Shown: piece after piece, positions 44,179 to 53,593 of the stretch | How the letters are laid out: each line of letters opens with the position of its first letter | How positions within the stretch are numbered: the first letter of the stretch is position 1 | Assembly: GCF_004571135.1 (NCBI RefSeq) | Contig: NZ_SPSB01000004.1 | Span: 761,980-825,979 of the forward strand | Length of the DNA: 64,000 nt | Reading direction: 5' to 3' | Source of the DNA: Algoriphagus kandeliae | GTDB taxonomy: Bacteria; Bacteroidota; Bacteroidia; Cytophagales; Cyclobacteriaceae | The notes under the pieces: model-generated | Database searches by the model: none | Told to the model about the DNA's origin: nothing | The model's input: only the letters and a program-made list of their open reading frames with translations | Program-made: the position numbers and the translations under genes

Positions 44179-45288
44179 TTACAATGAATTAAATATTTGA
44201 GGGGCTTTCTTTGGAATTCTCCAAGCCAAGGAAAAATTGATCAGATAATCTGCAAAAGCGGCATCTCCATGCCTAATATTATCTGGCGTAGAGTCTGCAA
44301 TGTCTGTCAAACTTCTTGTTCGATTTCTCACCAAGGCAACAGGGATATTCAAGGTCCCTGTCACATTTCCCACCATATAACTTATTCCTGGTTCCACCGA
44401 AATCACATAGCCTGGCCTTCTAAATCCATCACTTTCTCCAACAATATCTCTTACCGGAATCCCTTCTAGCCTTCCACCAAAAACTAAGCCTAGGCCGTGA
44501 ATAGATTTCACACTATAAAATAATCCTGTTCTGAAAGCATATTGATCGGCCACACTCATGATTGCTTCACTTTCGCGTCTTCTATAAGTAGGAGTGCCGT
44601 TTGTATTTCGTGGATTGATCATATAAAATCCACTGAAATAGGAATAGAATCCATGCGAAAGTTCCCATATCCCCTGGGTATCCAAAATCAACCCCACTCC
44701 ACCGTCACCAAGCTGAATGGATTGATCTACCGGTCTGATTTCTGATTCTCCATTTGGTCCAACATTGAAAAAGGTATCGCTAGCAGCATAGTCTCCACTT
44801 GGAATTTTAACTCCCAGACCCATTGCGATATTTCCTTTTCGAGGTTTTTCATCTGAAAACAACCAAAACCCAGCTCCAATCCGCATATCTGCCAAACCTT
44901 TAGAATAAGTGCTGTGTCGCTCCGTTCGACCATGCTCATAAAGGGATGACCGTTCATTGTAGGCAAATGGTAGGGAAATTATTCCGTACAGGCGATTTGA
45001 AAAAGCATAACTAATATTGAAGTCCACTCCATGAGACCAATTGATCACTTCTGTTCCATCTTCGACTCGATTTGGTTCCTCATGAGTACCTCGAAAATGC
45101 CTGAAACTCTTGAAATAGCGATAATTTAAACTAAGATTCCAATCCCCTTTTGCTTGAAAATTACCCTGCCCAACGGCATTTCCCAAGCCGGAATATTGAC
45201 GGATAGCCACACACCCTTGTGACCAAGCTAGCGATGGCAAAAGCAGTAAAACCAATGCCAATGAAATAACTGTATATATTTTTTTCAT
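44179..45288 (-). CDS. Outer-membrane beta-barrel protein, function unknown
   Basis: 369 residues with a signal peptide (MKKIYTVISLALVLLLLPSLAWSQ). The mature part has a long series of amphipathic strands rich in Gly, Tyr and Phe (WNLSLNYRYFKSFRHFRG, GVDFNISYAFSNRLYGIIS, IAMGLGVKIPSGDYAAS, YVISVEPGISYMVGN), ending FSLAWRIPKKAPQIFNSL. This is a typical transporter-like or porin-like outer-membrane barrel of Bacteroidota. A substrate cannot be named. The neighbour upstream on the same strand encodes a membrane-anchored protein that may be a partner. Confidence 0.8.
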   Translation of the reverse strand: MKKIYTVISLALVLLLLPSLAWSQGCVAIRQYSGLGNAVGQGNFQAKGDWNLSLNYRYFKSFRHFRGTHEEPNRVEDGTEVINWSHGVDFNISYAFSNRLYGIISLPFAYNERSSLYEHGRTERHSTYSKGLADMRIGAGFWLFSDEKPRKGNIAMGLGVKIPSGDYAASDTFFNVGPNGESEIRPVDQSIQLGDGGVGLILDTQGIWELSHGFYSYFSGFYMINPRNTNGTPTYRRRESEAIMSVADQYAFRTGLFYSVKSIHGLGLVFGGRLEGIPVRDIVGESDGFRRPGYVISVEPGISYMVGNVTGTLNIPVALVRNRTRSLTDIADSTPDNIRHGDAAFADYLINFSLAWRIPKKAPQIFNSL

Positions 45289-45501
45289 GATTTAAATGCG
45301 TAATAAATGGTTGAAAGAATCCCCAATCCTACTCGAAAGAAGAAAGCCTTACGAATAAGGATTCATAGCAAAGAAGACTTATCATTTCTAAAAAGAAAGC
45401 CTCTTTCCAAACCTGAAGAATGGGGTAAAATGATCTAGAGAATTGAATCCAACTTTAGATAAAAATCCGGGCAATTCTTAAAAGCCCTGAATAGAAAGTG
45501 A

Positions 45502-46053
45502 TTACGCAAATTGTGGAGGAGGAGTGGTTAATTGAAAAAAAGGACTCTTGTAAGTTGAAAAAATAAACCCTTGATGTTGTAAATAAGGAGAAGACACTAT
45601 CCACTGAATTTCAAAAGAAGGCGTTTCTACATAATCTTTAATGAAAATCTTCAATTGTGTTGAATTTTCACTTTTCCCTGGATAGTCCTTTTCGGTCAAA
45701 AAACTTATCCATTTCTGTACAGTAGATTCTAAAGTTCTTCTCGCTGTATCAGGCACATAGACGATCTGTAGCATATCTTTTTGATAGCGTTGTTTGATGG
45801 CTCGATAGTACTTCCCGTCTTTTTCAAAGCGAGTATTGGTCAATTGGTATTCATCCTGATCGGCCATATAGGGAGCTGAAAGTGGAATTTCCAGTAATCG
45901 TTCTTCCAAGCCTTCAGTTTGCTCTGAATAGATTTTATCCTGCCAGCTCTGTTCCAACTGGTAATGGGAAGAAAAATAATAGAGATAGTACCCAAAATGG
46001 TAGGATACGAAACATAGAAATAAAAGTACAGGGATTAATTTTTTCAAGACCAA
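45502..46053 (-). CDS. Hypothetical membrane-anchored protein
   Basis: 183 residues. An N-terminal helix (LIPVLLFLCFVSYHFGYYLYYF) anchors a periplasmic domain with an internal pattern of strands and ends FQLTTPPPQFA. No named family recognised. It reads in the same direction as the barrel gene, 213 bp upstream of it, and lies 31 bp downstream of the next small membrane gene. The proline-rich C-terminus is typical of exported Bacteroidota proteins but gives no function. Confidence 0.6.
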   Translation of the reverse strand: MVLKKLIPVLLFLCFVSYHFGYYLYYFSSHYQLEQSWQDKIYSEQTEGLEERLLEIPLSAPYMADQDEYQLTNTRFEKDGKYYRAIKQRYQKDMLQIVYVPDTARRTLESTVQKWISFLTEKDYPGKSENSTQLKIFIKDYVETPSFEIQWIVSSPYLQHQGFIFSTYKSPFFQLTTPPPQFA

Positions 46054-46084
46054 TAAAATCAGAACATGATAAAAGTCAGAATTT

Positions 46085-46282
46085 TTATTTGGAAATGAAA
46101 TTCAAAAGCCAATAAAAAAGACTCGAAAACAAGAATAAAAGGCCATACACTTGAATCACCTTTAGCCTATTCATCCTATCCAAAAACCAAAGTACCCAAA
46201 CTGGACGGAACAATCCTAAGAAAAGGCAAAGCAAGCTAAGAATAGCCAGTGCTTTAAGTAAAAATTGAAGTGCAAATAGCAT
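46085..46282 (-). CDS. Hypothetical small membrane protein
   Basis: 65 residues with two predicted helices (LFALQFLLKALAILSLLCLFLG and VIQVYGLLFLFSSLFYWLLNF) and a basic loop DRMNRLK between. Codon use looks like a real gene, and it sits between infB and the next minus-strand gene. The infB terminator lies 14 bp upstream of its start, so it must have its own promoter or readthrough. No homologue recognised. Confidence 0.55.
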   Translation of the reverse strand: MLFALQFLLKALAILSLLCLFLGLFRPVWVLWFLDRMNRLKVIQVYGLLFLFSSLFYWLLNFISK

Positions 46283-46296
46283 TTTATTTAACGAAA

Positions 46297-46322
46297 AAAG
46301 GAGCAGGTTTCCCCACTCCTTT
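46297..46322 (-). terminator. Terminator of infB
   Basis: AAAGGAG (46297-46303) and CTCCTTT (46316-46322) pair perfectly; on the minus strand the stem is followed by UUUUUUCGU. It comes 19 nt after the infB stop codon. Confidence 0.75.
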
Positions 46323-46341
46323 CCAATTGAATCTATGTTGA

Positions 46342-49095
46342 TTAAAGCTTACGCTTTACTTCTCGCATTTCATAACCTTCGATCGTATCGTCTACTTGGA
46401 TATTGTTGAAGTTTTTGATGGAAATACCGCATTCGTATCCAGCTTTCACTTCAGCTACATCATCCTTGAATCGCTTCAACTGATCGATTTCACCATCGTG
46501 GATTACGATACCGTCTCGGATAACTCGGATTTTATTCTTTCTGGTGATATATCCATCCGTCACATAAGAACCAGCGACTGTTCCCACTTTGGAGATTTTG
46601 AAGACCTCACGCACTTGAATATTTCCAGTGATCACTTCTTCAAATTCAGGCTCAAGCATACCTTCGATGGCATCTTTGATTTGGTTGATGGCATCGTAGA
46701 TGATGGAGTAATGTCTGATTTCGATTTCTTCCTGTTCCGCAAGTCTCTTTGCATTGGAAGAAGGACGAACCTGGAAGCCCAAAATGATTGCATCGGAAGC
46801 GGAAGCTAGCAATACATCAGATTCAGAAATCTGTCCAACACCTTTATGAATGATATTCACCTTCACCTCATCGGTGGAAAGTTTTAGCAAGGAATCGGAC
46901 AAGGCTTCCACAGAACCATCCACATCACCTTTGATGATGATGTTAAGTTCTTTAAAGTTACCGATAGCCAATCGTCTTCCAATTTCATCCAAAGTGATAT
47001 GCTTCTTGGTCCGAAGGCTTTGTTCACGTTGAATTTGCTCTCTTGAATTGGCAATTTCTCTAGCCTCCCGTTCATTGTCATAGACTTTCAAGGAATCTCC
47101 TGCCTGAGGAGCACCACTTAAACCTAAAATCTGAATTGGAGTAGATGGTCCAGCCTCTTTCAGTTTTTTACCTGTATGGTCAAACATAGCCTTCACACGA
47201 CCATAGTGAGATCCAGCTACCATCACATCACCCACATGCAGAGTTCCGGCTTGGATCATTACGGTAGCTACATAACCACGACCTTTATCCAAAGACGCTT
47301 CGATTACAGTACCAACAGCGTTCTTATTTGGATTAGCTTTCAATTCAAGAATTTCAGCTTCCAGAAGAACTTTTTCTAGTAGTTCATCAACGCCTTGACC
47401 AGTTTTGGCAGAAATATCTTGGGATTGGTATTTACCACCCCATTCTTCTACCAATAGGTTCATATTCGCCAATTCTTCTTTGATCTTATTAGGATTAGCG
47501 TTTGGCTTATCCACCTTGTTGATCGCAAAGATCATCGGAACACCCGCTACTTGAGCGTGGTTGATAGCTTCTTTGGTTTGAGGCATGATGCTATCATCGG
47601 CAGCAATCACAATAATGGCCACGTCAGTGATTTTAGCACCACGAGCACGCATCGCCGTAAATGCTTCGTGACCCGGCGTATCCAAGAAGGCTATTTTATG
47701 ACCGTCTTTTGTTCGCACATCATATGCTCCGATATGCTGGGTGATACCTCCAGCCTCAGCTGCAGTTACTTTTGATCTACGGATATAGTCCAAGAGAGAG
47801 GTCTTACCATGATCGACGTGTCCCATGATGGTAACAATAGGAGCTCGCTCCACGAGATCTTCTGGCTTATCTTCTTCCTCCTCGACGATTTCCTCTTCGA
47901 TATCTTTGGTAAATTCTACATCGTATCCAAACTCATCTGCAATGATGGTAATCGCTTCTGCATCCAATCGCTGATTGATGGAAACGAACATTCCCAAGGA
48001 CATACAGGTAGAAATAATCTCATTCACCGAAACGTCCAATAGAGATGCTAGGTCATTTGCGGAAATAAATTCCGTCACTTTAAGAACCTTAGATCCCTCT
48101 TGTGCCATTTCGGCGGTATCCTTTTCTCGCTCGGCTTTTTTATCACGGCGGCTCTTCTTACCTCCGGATTTTCCACCTTGCAATCTCGCAAGTGTCTGCT
48201 TGATTTGATCTTGAATCTCCTTTTGGGTAGGTTCTACCTTATGCGTTCTTGCAGGCTGTCCTTTCTTACCGCCTTTCTGACCATCGCCTTGACCCTGACC
48301 TTGTTGGCCTTGGCCTCTATTCTTATTGCCTTTATCAATACGCTTTCTAGGTCTCTTTTTATCTCGAGCACGTTCATCGGAAGAAGCAACAGGTCCACCC
48401 TTTTTCTTCTTCTCGGTAGGCAATTCGATTTTCCCTAGAACTGTAAGACCTTTAAGGTTATCTGCTTTTGCGGAGATTACCTCATCTTTTGGCTCTGGTG
48501 CCTGTGGCGCTTTTTCAACAGGCTTTTCAGGGGCTGCAGGAGCAACAGGTTTTTCAGGTGCCTTTGGTTTTTCTGGAGCCTTCGGTGCTTCAGGAGCTTG
48601 TTTAGCTTCTGGCTTTTTCACCACTGGCTCTTCTTTCTTAGGCTTTTTAGCTTCTCCCTTAGGAGTCAGGTCAATTTTACCCAATACTTTTATTCCTTCC
48701 AGCTTAGGGCCTTCAATGTTCACCTTTTCTGGCTGAGGCTCTGCAGGAGTAGGTTTTTCTGCTACTGGTTTTTCCGGAGCTGGAGCTGGTGGAGCAGGCT
48801 CTTCTTTTGGTGCCGGAGTCGGAGCTGGAGCTGGAGCGGGCTCAGGCTGAGGTTCGGATTCGAGCGTAACTGTCTCGTGACGCTTCCCAATGGATAAATG
48901 TGAAGCTTCTTCTTTTTCTTGAGCTGAGGACCTGAATTCCTTATTCAGCAGCTCCACTTGCTCCATGCTGATTTTAGAATTAGGATTATCCTGCACCTCA
49001 TGGCCCTTTTTCGCCAAAGTCTCCACGAGGGTAGCAGTACCCACGTTGAGCTTCCTAGCTAAAGCGCCTAATCTCATCATTTTTTCTTCTGACAT
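46342..49095 (-). CDS. infB: Translation initiation factor IF-2
   Basis: 917 residues from the ATG at 49093-49095 (a TTG just upstream is an alternative). An N-terminal IF2N-type domain ([26 protein letters not shown]) is followed by a Pro/Ala/Lys/Glu-rich linker of over 200 residues and then a basic patch. The GTPase domain has [27 protein letters not shown] and NKVDKP, then beta-barrel domains and the C-terminal fMet-tRNA-binding domain. IF-2 places initiator tRNA on the ribosome. The third gene of rimP-nusA-infB, with a terminator after it. Confidence 0.97.
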   Translation of the reverse strand: MSEEKMMRLGALARKLNVGTATLVETLAKKGHEVQDNPNSKISMEQVELLNKEFRSSAQEKEEASHLSIGKRHETVTLESEPQPEPAPAPAPTPAPKEEPAPPAPAPEKPVAEKPTPAEPQPEKVNIEGPKLEGIKVLGKIDLTPKGEAKKPKKEEPVVKKPEAKQAPEAPKAPEKPKAPEKPVAPAAPEKPVEKAPQAPEPKDEVISAKADNLKGLTVLGKIELPTEKKKKGGPVASSDERARDKKRPRKRIDKGNKNRGQGQQGQGQGDGQKGGKKGQPARTHKVEPTQKEIQDQIKQTLARLQGGKSGGKKSRRDKKAEREKDTAEMAQEGSKVLKVTEFISANDLASLLDVSVNEIISTCMSLGMFVSINQRLDAEAITIIADEFGYDVEFTKDIEEEIVEEEEDKPEDLVERAPIVTIMGHVDHGKTSLLDYIRRSKVTAAEAGGITQHIGAYDVRTKDGHKIAFLDTPGHEAFTAMRARGAKITDVAIIVIAADDSIMPQTKEAINHAQVAGVPMIFAINKVDKPNANPNKIKEELANMNLLVEEWGGKYQSQDISAKTGQGVDELLEKVLLEAEILELKANPNKNAVGTVIEASLDKGRGYVATVMIQAGTLHVGDVMVAGSHYGRVKAMFDHTGKKLKEAGPSTPIQILGLSGAPQAGDSLKVYDNEREAREIANSREQIQREQSLRTKKHITLDEIGRRLAIGNFKELNIIIKGDVDGSVEALSDSLLKLSTDEVKVNIIHKGVGQISESDVLLASASDAIILGFQVRPSSNAKRLAEQEEIEIRHYSIIYDAINQIKDAIEGMLEPEFEEVITGNIQVREVFKISKVGTVAGSYVTDGYITRKNKIRVIRDGIVIHDGEIDQLKRFKDDVAEVKAGYECGISIKNFNNIQVDDTIEGYEMREVKRKL

Positions 49096-49156
49096 ACGCA
49101 AAAACCGCTTTCGAAATCTATTTTAAATATTGGGTAATAGGTAGACTTTTAGTCTT

Positions 49157-50401
49157 TTATTGTTCAAATTCTTGGCGTAGGATTCGGAAGATTTCCTCAA
49201 TGGTTTCTTCCTCCAATTCCGTACGACGCACCAAATCTTCTTTAGTCAAAGCCAATACCGATTTGGCAGTATCCAAACCAGTCTTCTTCAATTCATCGAT
49301 GATCCAAGCATCGATTTCATCTGCAAATTCAACCAAATCAACATCTTCTTCTTCGTTCTCATTGAGCTCTCTGAAGACATCAATTTCATAACCTACCAAT
49401 TTGCTGGCCAATTTGATATTATAACCACCTTTTCCGATGGCAAGTGAAACTTGATCCGGCTTCAAGAAGACAGAAATTCGCTTGCTTCCTTCATTTACTG
49501 AAATAGAAGAAACTTTCGCAGGGCTTAATGCTCTGGAAACATATAGCTCCAGATTTTCGGTGTAATTGATTACATCAATGTTTTCATTCTGCAATTCACG
49601 GACAATCGCATGAATTCTTGATCCTTTCATTCCAACGCAAGCTCCTACTGGATCAATCCGGTCATCATAGGATTCTACAGCAACTTTTGCACGCTCTCCC
49701 GGTTCACGGACAATCTTAACAATGGTGATCAAACCATCATAAACTTCTGGAACTTCGTTTTCGAATAGTCTTTCCAAGAACACCGGTGAAGTTCTAGAAA
49801 GGATAATTTTAGGGTTTCCGTTCATCATGTCCACTTTGTGAACAATTGCCTTTACGGTATCTCCCTTTCTAAATCTATCCTTTGGAATTTGCTCTCCCTT
49901 TGGTAGAATCAATTCGTTGCCTTCTCCATCGATCAACAGCACCTCTCTGCTCAAAATCTGATAGACTTCAGCAGTGACTACTTCCCCTACCAATTCCTCA
50001 TACTTGTTGAAAAGTATATCTTTTTCTAAATCTTTGATCTTTTGAATCAAGGTCTGACGAGCCATCTGTACAGCTCTTCTGCCAAATTCTTCCAGTTCAA
50101 TTTTCTCATAAACTTCCTCCCCGATTTCGAAGTCCGGTTCGATTTTACGAGCATCGGTAAGGCTGATTTTATCGAAATCCCAAATATCTTCTGAGTTGTC
50201 ATCTACAATCTCCCGAATCCGGAAAATCTCCAAATCCCCCTTATCAGCGTTGATGGTTACGTCAAAGTTTTCATCCGTTTCAAATTTTTTCCGGATCATG
50301 GCTCTGAACACATCCTCAAGAATACGGATCATCGTAGGGCGATCCACATTTTTAGATCTCGCAAATTCCGCGAAGGATTCGATTAAAACTTTGGCATCCA
50401 T
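49157..50401 (-). CDS. nusA: Transcription factor NusA
   Basis: 414 residues. NusA-NTD (MDAKVLIESFAEFARSKNV) is followed by the S1-like and two KH domains (VGACVGMKGSRIHAIVRELQNE; QVSLAIGKGGYNIKLASKLVG), then a short C-terminal helix-hairpin-helix part (LDTAKSVLALTKEDLVRRTEL). NusA affects pausing, termination and antitermination and binds RNA polymerase. It lacks the two long acidic repeats of E. coli NusA, consistent with the shorter length. It sits between rimP (5 nt gap) and infB. Confidence 0.96.
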   Translation of the reverse strand: MDAKVLIESFAEFARSKNVDRPTMIRILEDVFRAMIRKKFETDENFDVTINADKGDLEIFRIREIVDDNSEDIWDFDKISLTDARKIEPDFEIGEEVYEKIELEEFGRRAVQMARQTLIQKIKDLEKDILFNKYEELVGEVVTAEVYQILSREVLLIDGEGNELILPKGEQIPKDRFRKGDTVKAIVHKVDMMNGNPKIILSRTSPVFLERLFENEVPEVYDGLITIVKIVREPGERAKVAVESYDDRIDPVGACVGMKGSRIHAIVRELQNENIDVINYTENLELYVSRALSPAKVSSISVNEGSKRISVFLKPDQVSLAIGKGGYNIKLASKLVGYEIDVFRELNENEEEDVDLVEFADEIDAWIIDELKKTGLDTAKSVLALTKEDLVRRTELEEETIEEIFRILRQEFEQ

Positions 50402-50406
50402 TTGAT

Positions 50407-50880
50407 TTATTTAAAAGACACTTGTACAACTGATTTTTTTATCTCATCATAGGCGATAGGCAATTCCATTTCCACTGCCTTTTTCCCCTTTTCTTTTACT
50501 TTAACAGAGAGCAAAATACCCTCAACATTAACTTCCAATAATTTTCCTTTTTGCTCCTTTCCATCTGCCAAAAGGACCTTCAATTCTCTTCCGACATTCT
50601 TTCGGTATTGGCGGATGCTTGAAAGCGGAAAATCCACTCCTGGAGAGGAAACTTCGATCCGATAAGCAGAATCAATCAAATCCAAGGCTTCAATTTCCTC
50701 AGATACCAATCGACTCACTTTAGCGCAGGAATCGATCGTCAATCCCTGATCGGCATCGATCAAAATATTCAGATTCATCTGATCCTTTTTGGGAGTCAAT
50801 TGAAGATCAACCAAGAAATGCTCCTCATCAGGGAGATTGCGCTCGACTAGCTCTATCAATTTTTGCTTTAAATCCTCCAT
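50407..50880 (-). CDS. rimP: Ribosome maturation factor RimP
   Basis: 157 residues from the ATG at 50878-50880; the longer frame adds 20 residues before the conserved core. Family motifs: LIELVERNLPDEEHFLVDLQL, then INILIDADQG-like NLNILIDADQGLTIDSC and YRIEVSSPGVDFPL. RimP helps assemble the 30S subunit. The gene is the head of the rimP-nusA-infB operon, as in most bacteria, with 5 nt to nusA. Confidence 0.93.
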   Translation of the reverse strand: MEDLKQKLIELVERNLPDEEHFLVDLQLTPKKDQMNLNILIDADQGLTIDSCAKVSRLVSEEIEALDLIDSAYRIEVSSPGVDFPLSSIRQYRKNVGRELKVLLADGKEQKGKLLEVNVEGILLSVKVKEKGKKAVEMELPIAYDEIKKSVVQVSFK

Positions 50881-51206
50881 AAGAATCGATAATGAAAGAG
50901 GGGACATGTGGTCCCCTCTAGAAACTTCCGAATACGGCACAAAGGTAAAATAATTTTAATCGAAAAACAATTTTCTACTAACTATGAAAATTGGAAAGAG
51001 GAATGATTTTGAAAGATTTAAGGTCATTTTTAGGGATTTGTGGCAAAAGCTCCTTTTATTCTTCATTTTCATCTAAAAAATATTCCCAATGATTCAATTT
51101 TATGGCTAGAACATAATAATTTTGCCGACCTCCGTTTAATAATGCGTAACTTGTTACCGCTGTTAAACTTTCCAATCTGCATTAATAAAAAGACCAAGCA
51201 TACAAC
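50881..51206. other. Divergent intergenic region between rimP and mreB
   Basis: 326 bp, AT-rich. On the plus strand TTTG at 51121-51124 and TAACTTGT at 51147-51154 form a possible promoter for mreB, about 50 bp before its start. The minus-strand promoter for rimP should also lie here, but none is convincing. No gene seen. Confidence 0.6.
51121..51154 (+). promoter_or_regulatory. Putative promoter of the mre operon
   Basis: TTTG (51121) and TAACTTGT (51147) resemble the Bacteroidota -33 and -7 boxes, with 22 nt between, slightly wider than the usual 19-21. The mreB ATG is at 51207. Confidence 0.35.
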
Positions 51207-52235
51207 ATGGGATTATTTGATTTTTTTTCAAGTGACATCGCCATTGATCTGGGTACAGCCAACACACTGATCATCCATAAAGATAAAATCGTAGTGGACG
51301 AACCTTCTATCATTGCTATAGACAAAACCAACAACCGGGTTTTGGCTGTGGGAAGGGAAGCGATGAACATGCACGAAAAAACACACGAAAACATCAAGAC
51401 CATCCGACCTTTGAAGGATGGAGTAATTGCGGACTTCTATGCCGCCGAGCAGATGATTCGTGGCTTAATCAAGATGATCCCGGGACAAAAAAAGGGAATG
51501 TTCCCTCAGTCTCATCGAATGGTCATTTGTATCCCTTCCGGTATTACTGAAGTGGAAAAAAGAGCAGTTCGTGACTCTGCCGAGCATGCTGGCGCCAAAG
51601 AGGTGTACATGATTTTTGAACCAATCGCTGCGGCAATTGGCATCGGGATCGACATAGAAAAGCCAATGGGCTCCATGATCGTCGATATCGGTGGTGGTAC
51701 GACTGAAATCGCCCTAATTGCTTTGTCAGGAATTGTAGCTGACCAGTCCATCCGAGTAGCTGGAGATACCTTCACCAAGGATATTTTGGATTACATGCGA
51801 AGACAGCATAACCTTTTGATCGGAGAGCGCTCTGCAGAAAAAGTAAAAATCGCAATTGGTTCTGCATTGACTGAATTGGACGAGGCTCCTGAAGATTATG
51901 AAATCCGAGGTAGAGACTTAATGACAGGTATTCCAAAAGTCATTAAAGTATCCTACTCAGAAATTGCATTTGCTTTGGACAAATCAGTTTCAAAAATTGA
52001 AGAAGCTGTACTGAAAGCTCTTGAAATCGCTCCACCTGAATTATCAGCGGATATCTATGACAATGGAATCCACCTAACTGGGGGTGGAGCTCTTTTGAAA
52101 GGATTGGATAAGCGACTTCACCAAAAGACGAAGTTGCCTATTCACATCGCTGAGGATCCACTTCGTGCAGTAGTCAGAGGAACTGGCACTGCTTTGAAAA
52201 ACCTACAAAATTTCCGAACTGTATTGATGACTTAA
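51207..52235 (+). CDS. mreB: Rod-shape-determining actin homologue MreB
   Basis: 342 residues of the actin/Hsp70 fold. Phosphate 1 is IDLGTANTLI, phosphate 2 is IVDIGGGTTEIA and the adenosine loop is LTGGGALLKGLD. MreB filaments under the membrane direct lateral peptidoglycan synthesis by the rod complex. It heads mreB-mreC-mreD-mrdA-rodA, with 7 nt to mreC. Rod-shaped cells are predicted. Confidence 0.97.
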   Translation: MGLFDFFSSDIAIDLGTANTLIIHKDKIVVDEPSIIAIDKTNNRVLAVGREAMNMHEKTHENIKTIRPLKDGVIADFYAAEQMIRGLIKMIPGQKKGMFPQSHRMVICIPSGITEVEKRAVRDSAEHAGAKEVYMIFEPIAAAIGIGIDIEKPMGSMIVDIGGGTTEIALIALSGIVADQSIRVAGDTFTKDILDYMRRQHNLLIGERSAEKVKIAIGSALTELDEAPEDYEIRGRDLMTGIPKVIKVSYSEIAFALDKSVSKIEEAVLKALEIAPPELSADIYDNGIHLTGGGALLKGLDKRLHQKTKLPIHIAEDPLRAVVRGTGTALKNLQNFRTVLMT

Positions 52236-52242
52236 AGCCTGA

Positions 52243-53079
52243 ATGCTACGCATTTTAGAATTCCTTTATCGACTAAGGGCCCTTTTATTATTTGTATTTT
52301 TAGAAATCATCGCCATTTGGATGGTGGTCCGAAACAACTCCCCCCAAGGGGCAGCTTTTTTCAACAGTTCGATGGCGTTGACGGGAAGCTTGCTTAAAAC
52401 ACAAGCGGATATTGTAGGCTTTTTCAATCTAGCGGAAGAAAATCAGGACTTAGCTTCTCAAAATGCGGAATTGCTTCAGCAAATAACTTTGCTGACTCCC
52501 TACGATAGCCTTTCTGAAGAAGGTTTAGACTCAGCATTTAGAGCCTCATACACCGTTCAAAGCGCGCGAGTGGTAGGACAGACGCTTCGACTTACTCAAA
52601 ATCACCTCACTATCAACAAGGGAAGTAATCAAGGAGTGAAAGAAGGAATGGGGATTTTTAATCAAGAAGGTATAGTGGGTCGAGTAAAAAGCGTATCAAA
52701 AAATTACGCAGTAGGAATTTCCCTTTTGAATACTGGATTATTGGTTTCTTCAAAAATCAAATCCAGTGATGTCTTTGGATCCATCAATTGGGATGCGAAT
52801 GACCCTCAATTTGCAAAAATGCTTTATATCCCCCGGCATGTGTTGGCTAGCCCCGGAGATACCGTGGTCACTTCGGGATATAATGCCATTTTTCCAGAGG
52901 GGATTTTAATTGGAACGATCAGTGAGGTTGCTCCTGCAGATGATCAAAATTATCTAGAAATTACCGTTAGGCTCAGTACAGATTTTAGTAAACTTAATCA
53001 TGTTTACTTGATCGAAAATACCGAATTGAGCGAATTAGATTCTTTGTACCAAAAAGCCGAAATCAGCGATGAATATTAG
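52243..53079 (+). CDS. mreC: Rod-shape-determining protein MreC
   Basis: 278 residues. One N-terminal helix (LLLFVFLEIIAIWMVV) leads to a coiled coil (NLAEENQDLASQNAELLQQI) and two beta-barrel domains in the periplasm (RVVGQTLRLTQNHLTINKG, GIVGRVKSVSKNYAVG, GDTVVTSGYNAIFPEGILIG). MreC links MreB to the PBP2-RodA synthase. It overlaps mreD by 11 nt. Confidence 0.95.
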   Translation: MLRILEFLYRLRALLLFVFLEIIAIWMVVRNNSPQGAAFFNSSMALTGSLLKTQADIVGFFNLAEENQDLASQNAELLQQITLLTPYDSLSEEGLDSAFRASYTVQSARVVGQTLRLTQNHLTINKGSNQGVKEGMGIFNQEGIVGRVKSVSKNYAVGISLLNTGLLVSSKIKSSDVFGSINWDANDPQFAKMLYIPRHVLASPGDTVVTSGYNAIFPEGILIGTISEVAPADDQNYLEITVRLSTDFSKLNHVYLIENTELSELDSLYQKAEISDEY

Positions 53080-53593
53080 GAATCTACTTTCGTATTTGGC
53101 TTGGGGGATAATCTTGGTAGCACTTCAGGTTTTCTTGTTCAAAAATCTGGCACTTTTTGGAGTAGGCCTTTGTTTTCTCTACATCATTCTAATTCTCCAT
53201 CTTCCTATCAATACTACTCCTATTACTTTGTTGCTTATTAGTTTTGGATTAGGTCTTGTCGTAGATATTTTCTACGACACAGGGGGCATACATGCAGCAG
53301 GCACAACTTTCTTGGGATTTATCCGACCTCTCTGGCTACGAGTAATTAGTCCAACAGGCGGTTATGATGAAGGCACCGAACCAACATTACAAGAGATGGG
53401 TACGGGATGGTATCTCACTTATATTTTACCCTTAACTTTTTTCTTTTGTATCATATTTTTCTCAGTTGATCAATGGGGTACTTTAGGCTTATTAAATATC
53501 CTAAACAAAAGCTTCTTTTCTTCGATTTTGACTGCGCTTTTGGCTATACTTGTACAGGCGTTGTTCTTTAAAAGAAGGAGGGGAATTCTATGA
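53069..53593 (+). CDS. mreD: Rod-shape-determining protein MreD
   Basis: 174 residues with about five to six membrane helices and a conserved mid-protein part (VVDIFYDTGGIHAAGTTFLGF). MreD is the membrane partner of MreC in the elongasome. Sequence conservation is low, so its position between mreC and the PBP2 gene, overlapping both, is strong support. Confidence 0.9.
   Translation: MNIRNLLSYLAWGIILVALQVFLFKNLALFGVGLCFLYIILILHLPINTTPITLLLISFGLGLVVDIFYDTGGIHAAGTTFLGFIRPLWLRVISPTGGYDEGTEPTLQEMGTGWYLTYILPLTFFFCIIFFSVDQWGTLGLLNILNKSFFSSILTALLAILVQALFFKRRRGIL

Noticed and set aside
45345..45370. CCTTACGAATAAGG palindrome
   Set aside because: Five-base-pair stem only, no associated gene or repeat; could arise by chance.
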